From a virus: a stretch of 64,000 bases of DNA. Below are positions 8,415 through 15,928 of this stretch, piece by piece. The notes beneath the pieces were generated by a model. That model saw nothing but the letters and a program-made list of their open reading frames with translations, searched no databases and was not told where the DNA came from. The number at the start of each line of letters is the position of its first letter. Position 1 is the first letter of the stretch. The position numbers were made by a program, and so were the translations under genes. Where the stretch lies: the IMG/VR virus record IMGVR_UViG_3300033153_002993, positions 1 to 64,000 of that record; one strand, given 5' to 3'.

Positions 8415-11400
8415 TCAGTCGCCCCAATCGCTTCCAGAGCCTACCAGAAACGGAGGCAAAGCCGTACTCTCCGACATATCCGAGGTGTCCTCGCTCCCGT
8501 AGCTCCTCGCCATCGCCGCTTGCTGGTGCTCCTGCATCCACGCATCCCCGTTCTGCGGAACGCTGCGGAGGATGGGGAGAGGCAGTGCGGAGGAGTTTTC
8601 AGTGAGCGTCCACATGACCCCGGCCGCTGCGTCTGAAATATCCTTCGAGCCACGCAGCGGGTGGTCCACCTTGTGCTTCATGCGGTCGTGCTCGACCTCG
8701 CGTAGCTCCCGAAGGAGAGGCTCGTATTCGTAGTAGTAGATGCGGTCCTCGTAGAGGCCCGTCTTCAGAAGGTCGTAGGGTCCCATCGTCCTGTCGATCG
8801 ACAACTGGATCGCGTTGAAGCCTCGCTGATTCAACTTCTGGATCGCGTCGGCGGAGTTCCACGAGTCGATCGACACGCAGGTGATCATGTACCCGTGCTT
8901 GCTCAACTGGTAGACGAGTTTTCGTATCTCGCCGAGGACGATCTCCCCTCCGATAGGCGGGACGATCTTCAAGAGCACGTCGAACGTGATCTCCGGAGCA
9001 CGCTCGGGGTACTTGTTCCCCTCGTCGTCCCTCCGGACGACCTCACGCCAGCCTGAGATGTGCCCCATGGCGAAGCCTGTGGAGTCGCCTGTCATCGACG
9101 GGTCGATGTGGATGTGTCGGGGAGCGTAGGGGCTCAGGATGGGCCTGTTGCCGCCCTCGGCGTCCGAAGCAGCCCGCAGCATCTTGTGCCAGTAGAACCT
9201 CCCCGGCTGCGAGGGGTCGTACACCTCCACGCTGAAAGGGTGCTTCATGCCCGGACGGATGGCTTCAACGATCTTGGTACGGCGTTGGATGTAGGGGCTC
9301 ACGGAGACGGTGGCCACGCCCGCAAGGTCCCGGATGGCCCCTTCCAAGTCTTTCTCGAAGTCTACTCGGAAGTCCTCCGGAACTTCGATCACAACGCAGT
9401 CCTCGGGGAGCAGCACCCTCACCTCATCGAGGTCTTCATCGACCTCGATGATTCGACTGGGAGCTTGCTCGTTCCCCACCACCACATGGAACCAGTCGTC
9501 AGAGTAGTAGATGTCCGGCTTGACGTCCCAAAGAGCGTAATCCCGCACGAACACTGTCGGGTCGAGAATCGACTCTTTGACCCGCTTGGCCGTGAAGTCA
9601 TCGTTGGTCTGCTTCGAGGAGACGACGAACAGAATGCCGGGCAGCCGTCCCTTGCGCTCGAACCTGGACTTCATCCGGCGCTGCATGGCGTTGTACAGCA
9701 CCTCGGCCCGGTCCTGAAGGTTGAACCTCGGGTCCTGCCCCTTGCTCGCCTTGGGCATGAAGTTGGTGTTGTGGACGAGAACCCCGTCTACGACGAAGCA
9801 CTCGTACCCTGGGACCGAAACGTCGTAGGTAGGCTGCACTCCCACGTCTCTCTTGGACACGACGCGGGCCACAGAAAGCTCTCGTCCCAGACTACGTACT
9901 CCAAGCCGTGCTCCTCGCAGTAGCGCCGCGCGGCACCCATCTTGAGCTTCTCCTTCCAATGGTAGGTGAAGCCCCGGGGCTTGACCTCGATCACACGATC
10001 CCTGTCGCCCCAGACTCGAAAGTCCGGCACCGTGCGGCGGGTCGTCCCGTTCAACGAGTAGGAGACCGCCAGCTTCTCGTACTCGAACCGCGTCACAGAG
10101 GAGTCCGCCTCCAACAACTCGATGGCTCTCAATTCGTACAGACTGCGGAAACCGACACGCCCTGCCTTGGTCGTCTGCGCCCAACCCAAGTAGCGGAAGT
10201 CCCCCTTGCGGAGTTTCCAGATGTTCGATTCGGAGATCTTCTGTTTGGTCTCCTCGGTGTGCTTGAACTTGCCCTTGCGCTCCCGGTTGCGTTCGGCCAG
10301 CGCGTCCTTGAACTCTTGTGAGTGGACCGGCTTCCCGGTCCGCTGCTCGGACATGCGCTTGCGGTCCTCGTCCGACCACCGCCTGCCTCTGCTCACTTCG
10401 CCTATGCGCTCTTTCTGCGAGTCGGAGAGCCGCTTCCCATACATCGGGTTGTCGGTCCCCTCCATCGGAGGCGGAACAAAGCCCCGTCCCTCCGCGTGCA
10501 TCTGCCGCACCGCCGAAACCTGCCTCTCGCGACCCTCGGGTGACATCTCCCGGTCCTTGTATCGTCCCTCCGCCCACAGAGCCTTCATCCGCTCCGAATG
10601 AGCTTTCCGGCGCTCCTCCGTCCATCGGGGCATGAACCACAACCTCCTGCCCGTCCAGGATAGCGCCCATTACGTTGAAAGTGAAGGTGCCGTCAACCTG
10701 TCGAACTGCAACAGGGTGATCGGCCGACCCGCGCATCACTCCACCGTTATCCAACTCCAACTCGTAACACGGCTGCTCCGACGACCATTTCACGAACGCC
10801 TGTGCTGGCACAGCGTGACCTAGCTCGAAGTCGAACGTCTCGACCACCACATCGGTCCGACCGACCAACGTCTCCACACGAGCCTGTTTACCATCCCCGA
10901 GCAGCACCAGCGACCCGACTGGCACACATTCATCCAGCAAGCCTCCAATAACATTTAGCCCCAAGACCGAGCCGTCGTTGCTCGCACGCGCGGCCACCCA
11001 CACCTTGCGTGGGAAGCGAAGTTCCTTCTTTGTCTTCTCGAACGGGAAGTTTTCCTGAAAGTAGGGGCTCGCCTCGATCTTGGTAGCGATGTTCTCGTAG
11101 GCGACCTTGGTGGCCAGGATCTCGTTGACCGAGAGGCAGACGATCGAGATGTTCGAGTTGGCTGCGATTCCGAAAGAACGGTGGGGGTCCCGCATGCAAC
11201 TCAGGATGTACAGAAGCCGGCAGATGCCGATGGACGCAGCGAAGGTCTTCCCCCACCCGATCGCGCCCGTGAGGACCGCCTCCCGATAGCCCTCCTCGAA
11301 CAGCGCGGTGATGTCCTCCAGGAGCCTCGGGTACAGGTTGTCGCAGGTGTTCCCGAGGTAGTACGGGTCCATGCAGAAAGTTTGCATGTCCACCGGGGTG

Positions 11401-11591
11401 CGTAGCCACTCCAGGTTGCCGATGGTCTGGAGGAGCCCGGCAGACGCGGCGGGGTCCGCTAGCTCGGCCATGAGAACCCCGATCGTCTCGCGCTCCTCGG
11501 AGGTGAGGGTCTCCAGGTCTCTCTCCAGGAGCCCGGTCCCCTCCTGCGGCGTCCGCACTGACCGCCAGTGGCCATTCTCGTACTCGATCAT
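8415..11591 (-). CDS. Terminase large subunit with an inserted intein
   Basis: A 1058-codon frame. Without its intein the product is 671 residues: packaging ATPase plus nuclease. N-extein residues 1-221 contain Walker A GAIGWGKT (109-116) and end in the Walker B motif NVIGGLLDE. The intein follows directly, then the C-extein resumes TNFMPKASKG. The C-terminal nuclease has HIHIDPSMTGD, CVSIDSWNS and DISDAAAG acidic clusters, as in phage terminase RNase H-like nucleases. Splicing is needed to join Walker B to the rest of the ATPase. Residues about 323-575 of the open frame look like a frame shadow (Gly/Arg-rich) because the endonuclease is encoded there in another frame. ATG 11591 lies ten bases past the upstream stop. 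Confidence 0.9.
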   Translation of the reverse strand: MIEYENGHWRSVRTPQEGTGLLERDLETLTSEERETIGVLMAELADPAASAGLLQTIGNLEWLRTPVDMQTFCMDPYYLGNTCDNLYPRLLEDITALFEEGYREAVLTGAIGWGKTFAASIGICRLLYILSCMRDPHRSFGIAANSNISIVCLSVNEILATKVAYENIATKIEASPYFQENFPFEKTKKELRFPRKVWVAARASNDGSVLGLNVIGGLLDECVPVGSLVLLGDGKQARVETLVGRTDVVVETFDFELGHAVPAQAFVKWSSEQPCYELELDNGGVMRGSADHPVAVRQVDGTFTFNVMGAILDGQEVVVHAPMDGGAPESSFGADEGSVGGGTIQGPGDVTRGSREAGFGGAADARGGTGLCSASDGGDRQPDVWEAALRLAERAHRRSEQRQAVVGRGPQAHVRAADREAGPLTRVQGRAGRTQPGAQGQVQAHRGDQTEDLRIEHLETPQGGLPLLGLGADDQGRACRFPQSVRIESHRVVGGGLLCDAVRVREAGGLLLVERDDPPHGAGLSSLGRQGSCDRGQAPGLHLPLEGEAQDGCRAALLRGARLGVRSLGRELSVARVVSKRDVGVQPTYDVSVPGYECFVVDGVLVHNTNFMPKASKGQDPRFNLQDRAEVLYNAMQRRMKSRFERKGRLPGILFVVSSKQTNDDFTAKRVKESILDPTVFVRDYALWDVKPDIYYSDDWFHVVVGNEQAPSRIIEVDEDLDEVRVLLPEDCVVIEVPEDFRVDFEKDLEGAIRDLAGVATVSVSPYIQRRTKIVEAIRPGMKHPFSVEVYDPSQPGRFYWHKMLRAASDAEGGNRPILSPYAPRHIHIDPSMTGDSTGFAMGHISGWREVVRRDDEGNKYPERAPEITFDVLLKIVPPIGGEIVLGEIRKLVYQLSKHGYMITCVSIDSWNSADAIQKLNQRGFNAIQLSIDRTMGPYDLLKTGLYEDRIYYYEYEPLLRELREVEHDRMKHKVDHPLRGSKDISDAAAGVMWTLTENSSALPLPILRSVPQNGDAWMQEHQQAAMARSYGSEDTSDMSESTALPPFLVGSGSDWGD
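9768..10928 (-). other. Intein in terminase (387 codons), inserted after Walker B
   Basis: Begins with Cys-222 of the terminase frame (CVPVGSLVLLGDGK) and ends ...VDGVLVHN before Thr, matching intein blocks A and G with Cys1 and terminal His-Asn and a +1 Thr nucleophile. Block B is visible as a segment ending RGSADHPVAV (TxxH-like). The C-terminal splicing block F/G is YDVSVPGYECFVVDGVLVHN. Only about 100 N-terminal and 32 C-terminal residues look like splicing domain; the 250 codons between are open but appear noncoding in this frame and overlap the endonuclease gene. Confidence 0.88.
9788..10633 (-). CDS. Homing endonuclease nested out of frame inside the terminase intein
   Basis: A 281-residue protein read +1 relative to the terminase-intein frame. 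ATG 10633 (MPRWTEERRKAHSERM) has AGGAGG nine bases upstream, a near-ideal ribosome binding site lying inside intein codons. Residues about 35-125 carry NUMOD3-like repeats (NPMYGKRLSD, RRWSDEDRKRM, GKFKHTEETKQKI) typical of homing endonucleases that bind DNA modularly. Residues about 145-250 hold a PD-(D/E)XK nuclease core: SLYELRAIELLE, TVPDFRV, RVIEVKP. The frame continues to 9788, overlapping the intein C-terminal splicing block. It should promote spread of the intein. No fusion to the splicing domains is possible without two frame changes. Confidence 0.85.
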   Translation of the reverse strand: MPRWTEERRKAHSERMKALWAEGRYKDREMSPEGRERQVSAVRQMHAEGRGFVPPPMEGTDNPMYGKRLSDSQKERIGEVSRGRRWSDEDRKRMSEQRTGKPVHSQEFKDALAERNRERKGKFKHTEETKQKISESNIWKLRKGDFRYLGWAQTTKAGRVGFRSLYELRAIELLEADSSVTRFEYEKLAVSYSLNGTTRRTVPDFRVWGDRDRVIEVKPRGFTYHWKEKLKMGAARRYCEEHGLEYVVWDESFLWPASCPRETWECSLPTTFRSQGTSASS

Positions 11592-11600
11592 GCGGTGGTC

Positions 11601-12278
11601 CTAGTTGGACCCTTCGGGAGGCTTGGTGCCCTCTGGCAACCGCAGAAACCGCTCCATGACCCCCATGACCTTCCGGCGTGATTCGGGGTCCTCCAACACC
11701 TTCGCGACAGCCCCGTCACCGAACTTGGCTAGGACGCTCTCGGAGAGCGTAGCCTCCACCTCGACACCGACGTTGACATCCACACCCCGAGGCGCACGAC
11801 CGAGGACGCCCATCTCCAGCTTCAGGTCGGCCATGTCCTTCAAGATGTTCCGGGCCTCTCGGATCTCTCCCGTCATCGACGGCATGAGTTTTCCGATCCC
11901 CTTCTCAGTGGCGAAGTCCACTCCAACACGGTGCATCTGGATTCGGTATAGCTCCTCCAGTTCGACCAGTTCGTCGATGCCCTCTTCGACCTTCTTCTTC
12001 GCCTCGTCGAAGACCTCCGGAAACCGCTTCTGCACAAGGTCCCCTGGAGGCATCTCCTTCCGGAACTCGGCCAACTGCTGTTCGAGCCCGTGGCAAGAGA
12101 TTGCGGTGTACTCGCGCCGCTCCTCCTGGACGAACCGCGCCACCTGCGCGAGAGGCCACCCAGCGCAAATGCGCTCGTAGACCTCTTGGTAGCACGCGAG
12201 GGCTCGCAGCTTCTTGAATCGGGTGCTCCGGCCGGGGGGCTTCCCGCTGGATCGTTTTCTACCCATCTTGACCATCAT
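11601..12278 (-). CDS. Probable terminase small subunit
   Basis: A 225-residue basic-to-acidic protein directly upstream of the large terminase. N-terminus MGRKRSSGKPPGRSTRFKKL is basic. Residues 28-50 (YQEVYERICAGWPLAQVARF) resemble a helix-turn-helix for recognising packaging-site DNA. The middle is helical and could oligomerise (EVFDEAKKKVEEGIDELVEL). I call it by position and layout; no sequence-level family match can be claimed. Two or three Met codons compete for the start and none has a clear ribosome binding site. Confidence 0.55.
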   Translation of the reverse strand: MMVKMGRKRSSGKPPGRSTRFKKLRALACYQEVYERICAGWPLAQVARFVQEERREYTAISCHGLEQQLAEFRKEMPPGDLVQKRFPEVFDEAKKKVEEGIDELVELEELYRIQMHRVGVDFATEKGIGKLMPSMTGEIREARNILKDMADLKLEMGVLGRAPRGVDVNVGVEVEATLSESVLAKFGDGAVAKVLEDPESRRKVMGVMERFLRLPEGTKPPEGSN

Positions 12279-12314
12279 AGGGCAACCTGGCAGGGAGAGC
12301 CAGCTAGCAGCGCT

Positions 12315-12438
12315 CTGAGGGGCTCCGGGGCCTCGTAGGGCTCCGGCCCTACCAAGGGGCTGTCCGGGCTTGCGGGGCTTAGAGGGGCTGTCAGGGGGTC
12401 AGGGAGAGGGGGTTGCGCGGTCGCGCGGGGGAGGGGCT
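12315..12438. repeat. G-rich intergenic block with repeated GGGGCT and a 7-bp hairpin
   Basis: On the plus strand G3-4CT recurs at 12319, 12338, 12356, 12366, 12374, 12384 and 12433. Within it GTAGGGC-TCCG-GCCCTAC (12335-12352) is a perfect hairpin. The minus-strand transcript is correspondingly C-rich and G-poor, as seen at Rho-loading sites. It lies next to the small terminase gene, where many phages carry the packaging site. Packaging site, Rho site or G-quadruplex are all open. Confidence 0.5.
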
Positions 12439-13114
12439 AGCAGGGGCACTCGCCGAGGGTGTCGTTGAGGGCATCCCGCGCGGCCTCGACCCACTCCTCG
12501 TGGGTGCGCTCCTCGTCGTCGCGCGGCTCCGTGTCCTCGTTCGGGTCGATGTCGTCGTGCGCGCCGCACCCTATGGTGTCGCAGCACATCCAATAAGTGG
12601 CGTCCGCCTCGACCTCGCTGCCGCACTCGGAGCACACGCGGTCCCCATCCGCATTGAAGCTGTTGGTGGGCTCGAACTCGTCCGCGAAGTCGCTCACGGA
12701 GTCGCGGATCGTCTCGGCCCAGTCATTCAAGCCCTCGGCCTTCTCTTCACACTCATCCGCCGTGGTCGACTCGGAGAAGGAGTCGTGAATGCTGTCCGCG
12801 CTCTCCTGGTACTCCTCGGCGACCTCCACGATCGAGTCGGCCGTCTCTTCGGCGAGGCCCTTGATACCCTCGACGCTGCACAGGTCGCCGATGCTGTCCT
12901 CGGCGTTCTCCTGCGCCGCGTAGACACCGCTCATCTTCGACTGCGTGAGGTCGCTCGGACGGAACCGGCAGGCCGAGTCGGTGCAGCGGATACGCCGGCC
13001 ACCGTGGCGGAACTTGATCCACACGTAGGGCGAGCCCTTCGGAAGCGCCTTCCCGCAGCGCCCGCACGCCCCCTGGTCCTTCTGGCTCCGCTTCACTTGG
13101 TTGACTCTCGGCAT
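12437..13114 (-). CDS. Hypothetical zinc-ribbon protein
   Basis: A 225-residue protein. Residues 17-50 carry CGRCGKALP...CTDSAC, a four-cysteine zinc-binding pattern on a PARP-type-like short ribbon; near residues 160-185 a second cluster CSECGSE...CCDTIGC appears. Between them lies a long acidic helix (residues 65-150), and the tail is Glu/Asp-rich, ending ECPC. No catalytic motif. Neighbours are small unknown genes. A regulator or adaptor is possible; not assignable. Confidence 0.65.
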   Translation of the reverse strand: MPRVNQVKRSQKDQGACGRCGKALPKGSPYVWIKFRHGGRRIRCTDSACRFRPSDLTQSKMSGVYAAQENAEDSIGDLCSVEGIKGLAEETADSIVEVAEEYQESADSIHDSFSESTTADECEEKAEGLNDWAETIRDSVSDFADEFEPTNSFNADGDRVCSECGSEVEADATYWMCCDTIGCGAHDDIDPNEDTEPRDDEERTHEEWVEAARDALNDTLGECPC

Positions 13115-13126
13115 CCTACCCTCCTT

Positions 13127-13801
13127 CTACAGGCCCAGCAATTTCTCCAGGTCGCTCACGCTCATGGTCACGCGCTCGTCGTCGTAGCGGTGCTTCGTCG
13201 GGCTCTCGCAGCCCTTCGACTTGAGCAGATCGATCACGGCCGCCTGCCTGGCCTTGCGCACCTTCACGAGTGCGTCGTGCTTCGCATGGGTCGCCTTCTC
13301 CGCCGCCTCCGCCGCGACGCGCTCGGGAGTCGGAAGCAGGTAAAGGGTGTCGCTCGTGCGGCCGTAGTCCGTCCAGAGCCGACCCTCGTTCACCAGACGA
13401 CGGAGGCGCTTCTCGATCGTGCGCTCCCATTCATATTCGAGCCAGCAAGACACCTTGAAGAGGCGCCGTATGATCGTCTCGCTCTTGTGGCGCCCCTTCT
13501 TGGTGAAGCAGGACAGGATCTCCGCGTCCAGGTTCGCCACGTCGCGCCCGGCGATTTCGAGAGCCGCGCCCATGGCCAACATGCTCGCACGCTTGTCGAG
13601 CCGACCCGCACGCTTGAAGTAGGGTCTGCACACGGAGTCATTCGGGCCGACACCGTTCGCGACTGCCACGTCGTGCGCGGCCTGGCGCCAGCGTTTCGCG
13701 TCGGCCTCGATGCGCGGGATCGCCCCCAACATGAGGGCTGCCCACGGGGGCGCGGCGTGGATGTCGACGTTCTTGAGAGCGGTGTAGTTACTGAGACTCA
13801 T
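13127..13801 (-). CDS. Hypothetical protein with winged-helix-like middle
   Basis: A 224-residue protein starting MSLSNYTALKNVD. Residues 95-155 (DAEILSCFTKKGRHKSETII...LRRLVNEGRLW) look like a winged helix: helices followed by a short beta hairpin ending DTLYLLPTP. The C-terminus is basic then acidic, ending SVSDLEKLLGL. Expressed from a well-formed promoter with a leader hairpin abutting the ribosome binding site, so it probably heads an operon. A DNA-binding regulator is possible; family unknown. Confidence 0.65.
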   Translation of the reverse strand: MSLSNYTALKNVDIHAAPPWAALMLGAIPRIEADAKRWRQAAHDVAVANGVGPNDSVCRPYFKRAGRLDKRASMLAMGAALEIAGRDVANLDAEILSCFTKKGRHKSETIIRRLFKVSCWLEYEWERTIEKRLRRLVNEGRLWTDYGRTSDTLYLLPTPERVAAEAAEKATHAKHDALVKVRKARQAAVIDLLKSKGCESPTKHRYDDERVTMSVSDLEKLLGL

Positions 13802-13810
13802 CTGCGCTTC

Positions 13811-13874
13811 CTCCTTCGCGGTAGCAACCGCGACCTGATAACCCCATCATGCACGAGCCAGCCGACGGCGTCAA
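13811..13874 (-). promoter_or_regulatory. Promoter and leader hairpin for gene 13127-13801
   Basis: TTGACG (13869-13874), 17 bases, CATGAT (13846-13851). The upstream context TTTGCTCTTGACG is shared with promoters at 51240 and 62373. The leader forms CGCGGT-AGCA-ACCGCG (13817-13832), ending exactly at AAGGAG (13811-13816), so the hairpin touches the ribosome binding site. Confidence 0.6.
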
Positions 13875-13928
13875 GAGCAAACGTGAAAAAAGATCGGCGC
13901 TCTGTCGATTTGTGGAGAAGTGTAGGTG

Positions 13929-14171
13929 TCAGTCAGAGTCGGAGGCGGAGGCGATTCCGAGGAGCGCGGCCTGCACGCGAGCCAGCAAACTCTCCCGCTC
14001 GGCCTGGTAGCAGCGGACGATCGCCAGAGAGGATTCGTACAGTTCCTTCCAGCGTGCCGCCTTGCGCTCGGCCCTCTCCGCACGCTCACGTAGCTCGGCA
14101 ATGATCCGGAGGGCGTCGGCGTGCTGGCGGTGCATCTCAGCCAGAGTGACGTCCTCGCCTATGTTACCCAC
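13929..14171 (-). CDS. Small coiled-coil protein
   Basis: An 80-residue protein, almost wholly helical, with heptad-like Leu/Ala/Arg pattern (ADALRIIAELRERAERAERK). No family recognised. It overlaps the end of the upstream ASCH-like gene by 13 bases, so it is translated from the same message. Likely a homomeric helical protein; role unknown. Confidence 0.6.
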   Translation of the reverse strand: MGNIGEDVTLAEMHRQHADALRIIAELRERAERAERKAARWKELYESSLAIVRCYQAERESLLARVQAALLGIASASDSD

Positions 14172-14452
14172 GGCTCCCCCAGCGGGTCAGGCAGGATGGA
14201 CATGACCACGTAGCCCGTAGGTACACCGAAGTCCGGACCATGGAGAATGTAGGTCACGTGCGCTCGCAGAACCCTCCCGGTGTACTCGCCGCCAGTACCG
14301 AACTGCGCCCCGGCGGCTGGATCCCACTCGTGCAAGATGAGCACGTCCTCGACCTCGAAGCCTCGGTCGTCCTTCCGATACTCGAACCGCTTGGCGCAGC
14401 CAGCGACGGCAGCAAACTCCCGGGGCCAGGTCTTGAGGTCGTGCTCCTTCAT
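14159..14452 (-). CDS. DUF3850 / ASCH-PUA-like protein
   Basis: A 97-residue protein matching the DUF3850 pattern: MKEHDLKTWPREFAAVAG at the start, RFEYRKDDRGFEVEDVLILHEWDP in the middle and GYVVMSIL near the end. These domains have a PUA/ASCH-type beta barrel and are thought to bind RNA or modified nucleotides; the exact substrate is not known. It overlaps its neighbours by 4 and 13 bases. Common as a stand-alone small gene in phages. Confidence 0.8.
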   Translation of the reverse strand: MKEHDLKTWPREFAAVAGCAKRFEYRKDDRGFEVEDVLILHEWDPAAGAQFGTGGEYTGRVLRAHVTYILHGPDFGVPTGYVVMSILPDPLGEPWVT

Positions 14453-14928
14453 ACCGTCTCGCCCCTGGCCCGCTTCGCCTTGTTCTCGCGCTTCCGCGCC
14501 GTCTTGCCAGGCGCCGAGAACTGGCCGAGACCGCCGGCCCCGCCGCCCACCCTACTCGGCCCGGAACCTCGTTCCTGTCGCTGCGGGCGCGGGGGCGGGT
14601 CGTGCTCCTTCCGCAGTTCCGCAAAGCGATCCTTGGTCTCGTCCAGCTTCGCGTCGTCCAGGCGGTTGAGCATCTCGCGGAGAGCGGAGATTTCCGTGGT
14701 CTCTCCGCCATGACACTTCAACCGCAGCATGCGCTCTCCCCGCTTCAGGACGACACCCATCGCCACGTGACCCGTGCGTCCGCCCTCGAACACAGGTCGC
14801 TGGACCTCGATCACGAGTCCAAGGGCATCCTTACCCACGTTCTGGAGATCGCTGTGCAACATCTCCACCGTCTCCCAGTGGTCGATGGGATTGCGCGGCC
14901 TGTCGTTGCCCTTCCTGTCGTTATCCAT
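14449..14928 (-). CDS. Hypothetical protein with basic Gly-rich tail
   Basis: A 159-residue protein. Residues 15-65 form a likely alpha/beta unit (LHSDLQNVGKDALGLVIEVQ and GVVLKRGERMLRLK), then a helix (LREMLNRLDDAKLDETKDRF), then a disordered Pro/Gly/Arg/Lys-rich tail from residue 110. Family not recognised. Couples to the next gene through a 4-base overlap. The basic tail suggests nucleic-acid contact, as inference only. Confidence 0.6.
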   Translation of the reverse strand: MDNDRKGNDRPRNPIDHWETVEMLHSDLQNVGKDALGLVIEVQRPVFEGGRTGHVAMGVVLKRGERMLRLKCHGGETTEISALREMLNRLDDAKLDETKDRFAELRKEHDPPPRPQRQERGSGPSRVGGGAGGLGQFSAPGKTARKRENKAKRARGETV

Positions 14929-14934
14929 CGCGAC

Positions 14935-15216
14935 TTACCCCTTCTTCTCAGCAGCCCGTGCGCGCTTCCTGCGTCGTCGAGCCGCGTCCACTCGCTTGCG
15001 CCGCTTCCGATCGCTTGGCTTGGTAGCCCGGCGGCGCTTCTTCAGTTCCTTCAGGACCCCCTCGGCAGCCATCTTCTTCGTGAGTTTGCGGAGGGCCTTG
15101 TCCAACTTGCCGTCAGTGACCAGCACCTCCACCGGCTTCAGGATGACAGGATCGCGCTCGCCGTGGGGTGGAGATGGTTCTCGAACCGCACGGGGGTACT
15201 GATCGTCGTAACTCAT
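14935..15216 (-). CDS. rpsU: Ribosomal protein bS21 homologue
   Basis: A 93-residue protein. From residue about 28 it follows the bS21 pattern: VLVTDGKLDKALRKLTKKM, then GVLKELKKRR, KPSDRKRRK and a basic helical tail ending ARAAEKKG. The first 27 residues are an extra extension not in cellular S21 (about 70 residues). bS21 sits at the 30S platform near the mRNA Shine-Dalgarno helix and exchanges readily, so a phage copy could alter initiation. Phage-encoded bS21 is known in marine and huge phages. It abuts thyX, one base after its stop. Confidence 0.85.
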   Translation of the reverse strand: MSYDDQYPRAVREPSPPHGERDPVILKPVEVLVTDGKLDKALRKLTKKMAAEGVLKELKKRRRATKPSDRKRRKRVDAARRRRKRARAAEKKG

Positions 15217-15864
15217 CTATTCTCCGAGGTCATCGAACACAACGGGGACGAGGCTCTGTAGCTCCTCACGGAGCGGGAGCATCAGTTCGCGCATGCGGGG
15301 GTGGGCCTTCTTCGAGCACCGTAGCGAGAAGATGTGCCGCCACTCGCGCACGTTGGCGCCGATGACGATCTCCGCCTTCAAGCCGATGGGGAGCACCTCT
15401 CGCGCGATCTCCGCCGGGCACCCACACTCGACCATGCTCATGTACTTCGCTTCGCACTGAGCCCAGGACTCTATCATGTCGGCCTTGAACTCAGCCCGCT
15501 TCCCTGGATCGGAGACCTTCATCTCCAGCATGGCCGAGGGATCGACACAGGTGATCGCTCCGGAAAACTTCCCCTTCGAGTAGTTGCAGTAGCGCGTTGA
15601 CTCCTGCGCCAGCGAGGATAGCCGGTGCCGAACCAGTTCGTGGGTGAAGCCCCGGTTGGAGAAGAACTTGACCACGATCCAGCCACCGAACTCGACCATC
15701 GCGTAGTGCCGTCGTTCAATGAGCCCGCGCGTCAGCTTCTCGGCCGACCCTTCCGTGATCTTGTCCTCGGACTTGTAGCAGATGCGCGCCGCTCGCTCGA
15801 TTCGCAAGTGCGCGTCCTCGGGGTACTCCAGGATGACGTATTGCGGGGCAATCAACTCAGGCAT
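15217..15864 (-). CDS. thyX: Flavin-dependent thymidylate synthase ThyX
   Basis: A 215-residue enzyme converting dUMP to dTMP with FAD, NADPH and methylene-tetrahydrofolate. The ThyX signature RHRLSSLAQESTRY (RHRx7S) is at about residues 79-92, after FFSNRGFTHELV. Late substrate residues NVREWRHIFSLRCSKKAHPRM are also typical. ATG 15864 chosen because GGGAGGG lies four bases before it; the frame extends 11 codons upstream into the promoter. It fits a phage that raises thymidine supply alongside its own DNA polymerase. Confidence 0.95.
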   Translation of the reverse strand: MPELIAPQYVILEYPEDAHLRIERAARICYKSEDKITEGSAEKLTRGLIERRHYAMVEFGGWIVVKFFSNRGFTHELVRHRLSSLAQESTRYCNYSKGKFSGAITCVDPSAMLEMKVSDPGKRAEFKADMIESWAQCEAKYMSMVECGCPAEIAREVLPIGLKAEIVIGANVREWRHIFSLRCSKKAHPRMRELMLPLREELQSLVPVVFDDLGE

Positions 15865-15884
15865 GTTTCCCTCCCAAGCACGCG

Positions 15885-15913
15885 ACACTACCAGCAAGGT
15901 GGAGGATAGTCAA
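15885..15913 (-). promoter_or_regulatory. Promoter for thyX-rpsU operon
   Basis: TTGACT (15908-15913), 17 bases, TGG-TAGTGT (-10 at 15885-15890). The TTTGCCA before TTGACT matches the upstream context of other promoters here. The predicted start leaves a leader of roughly 20 bases before ATG 15864. Confidence 0.65.
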
Positions 15914-15928
15914 TGGCAAACTTCCTGG

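Noticed and set aside
13880-13915. Possible terminator with T6 after gene 13929-14171
   Set aside because: Stem only four base pairs.
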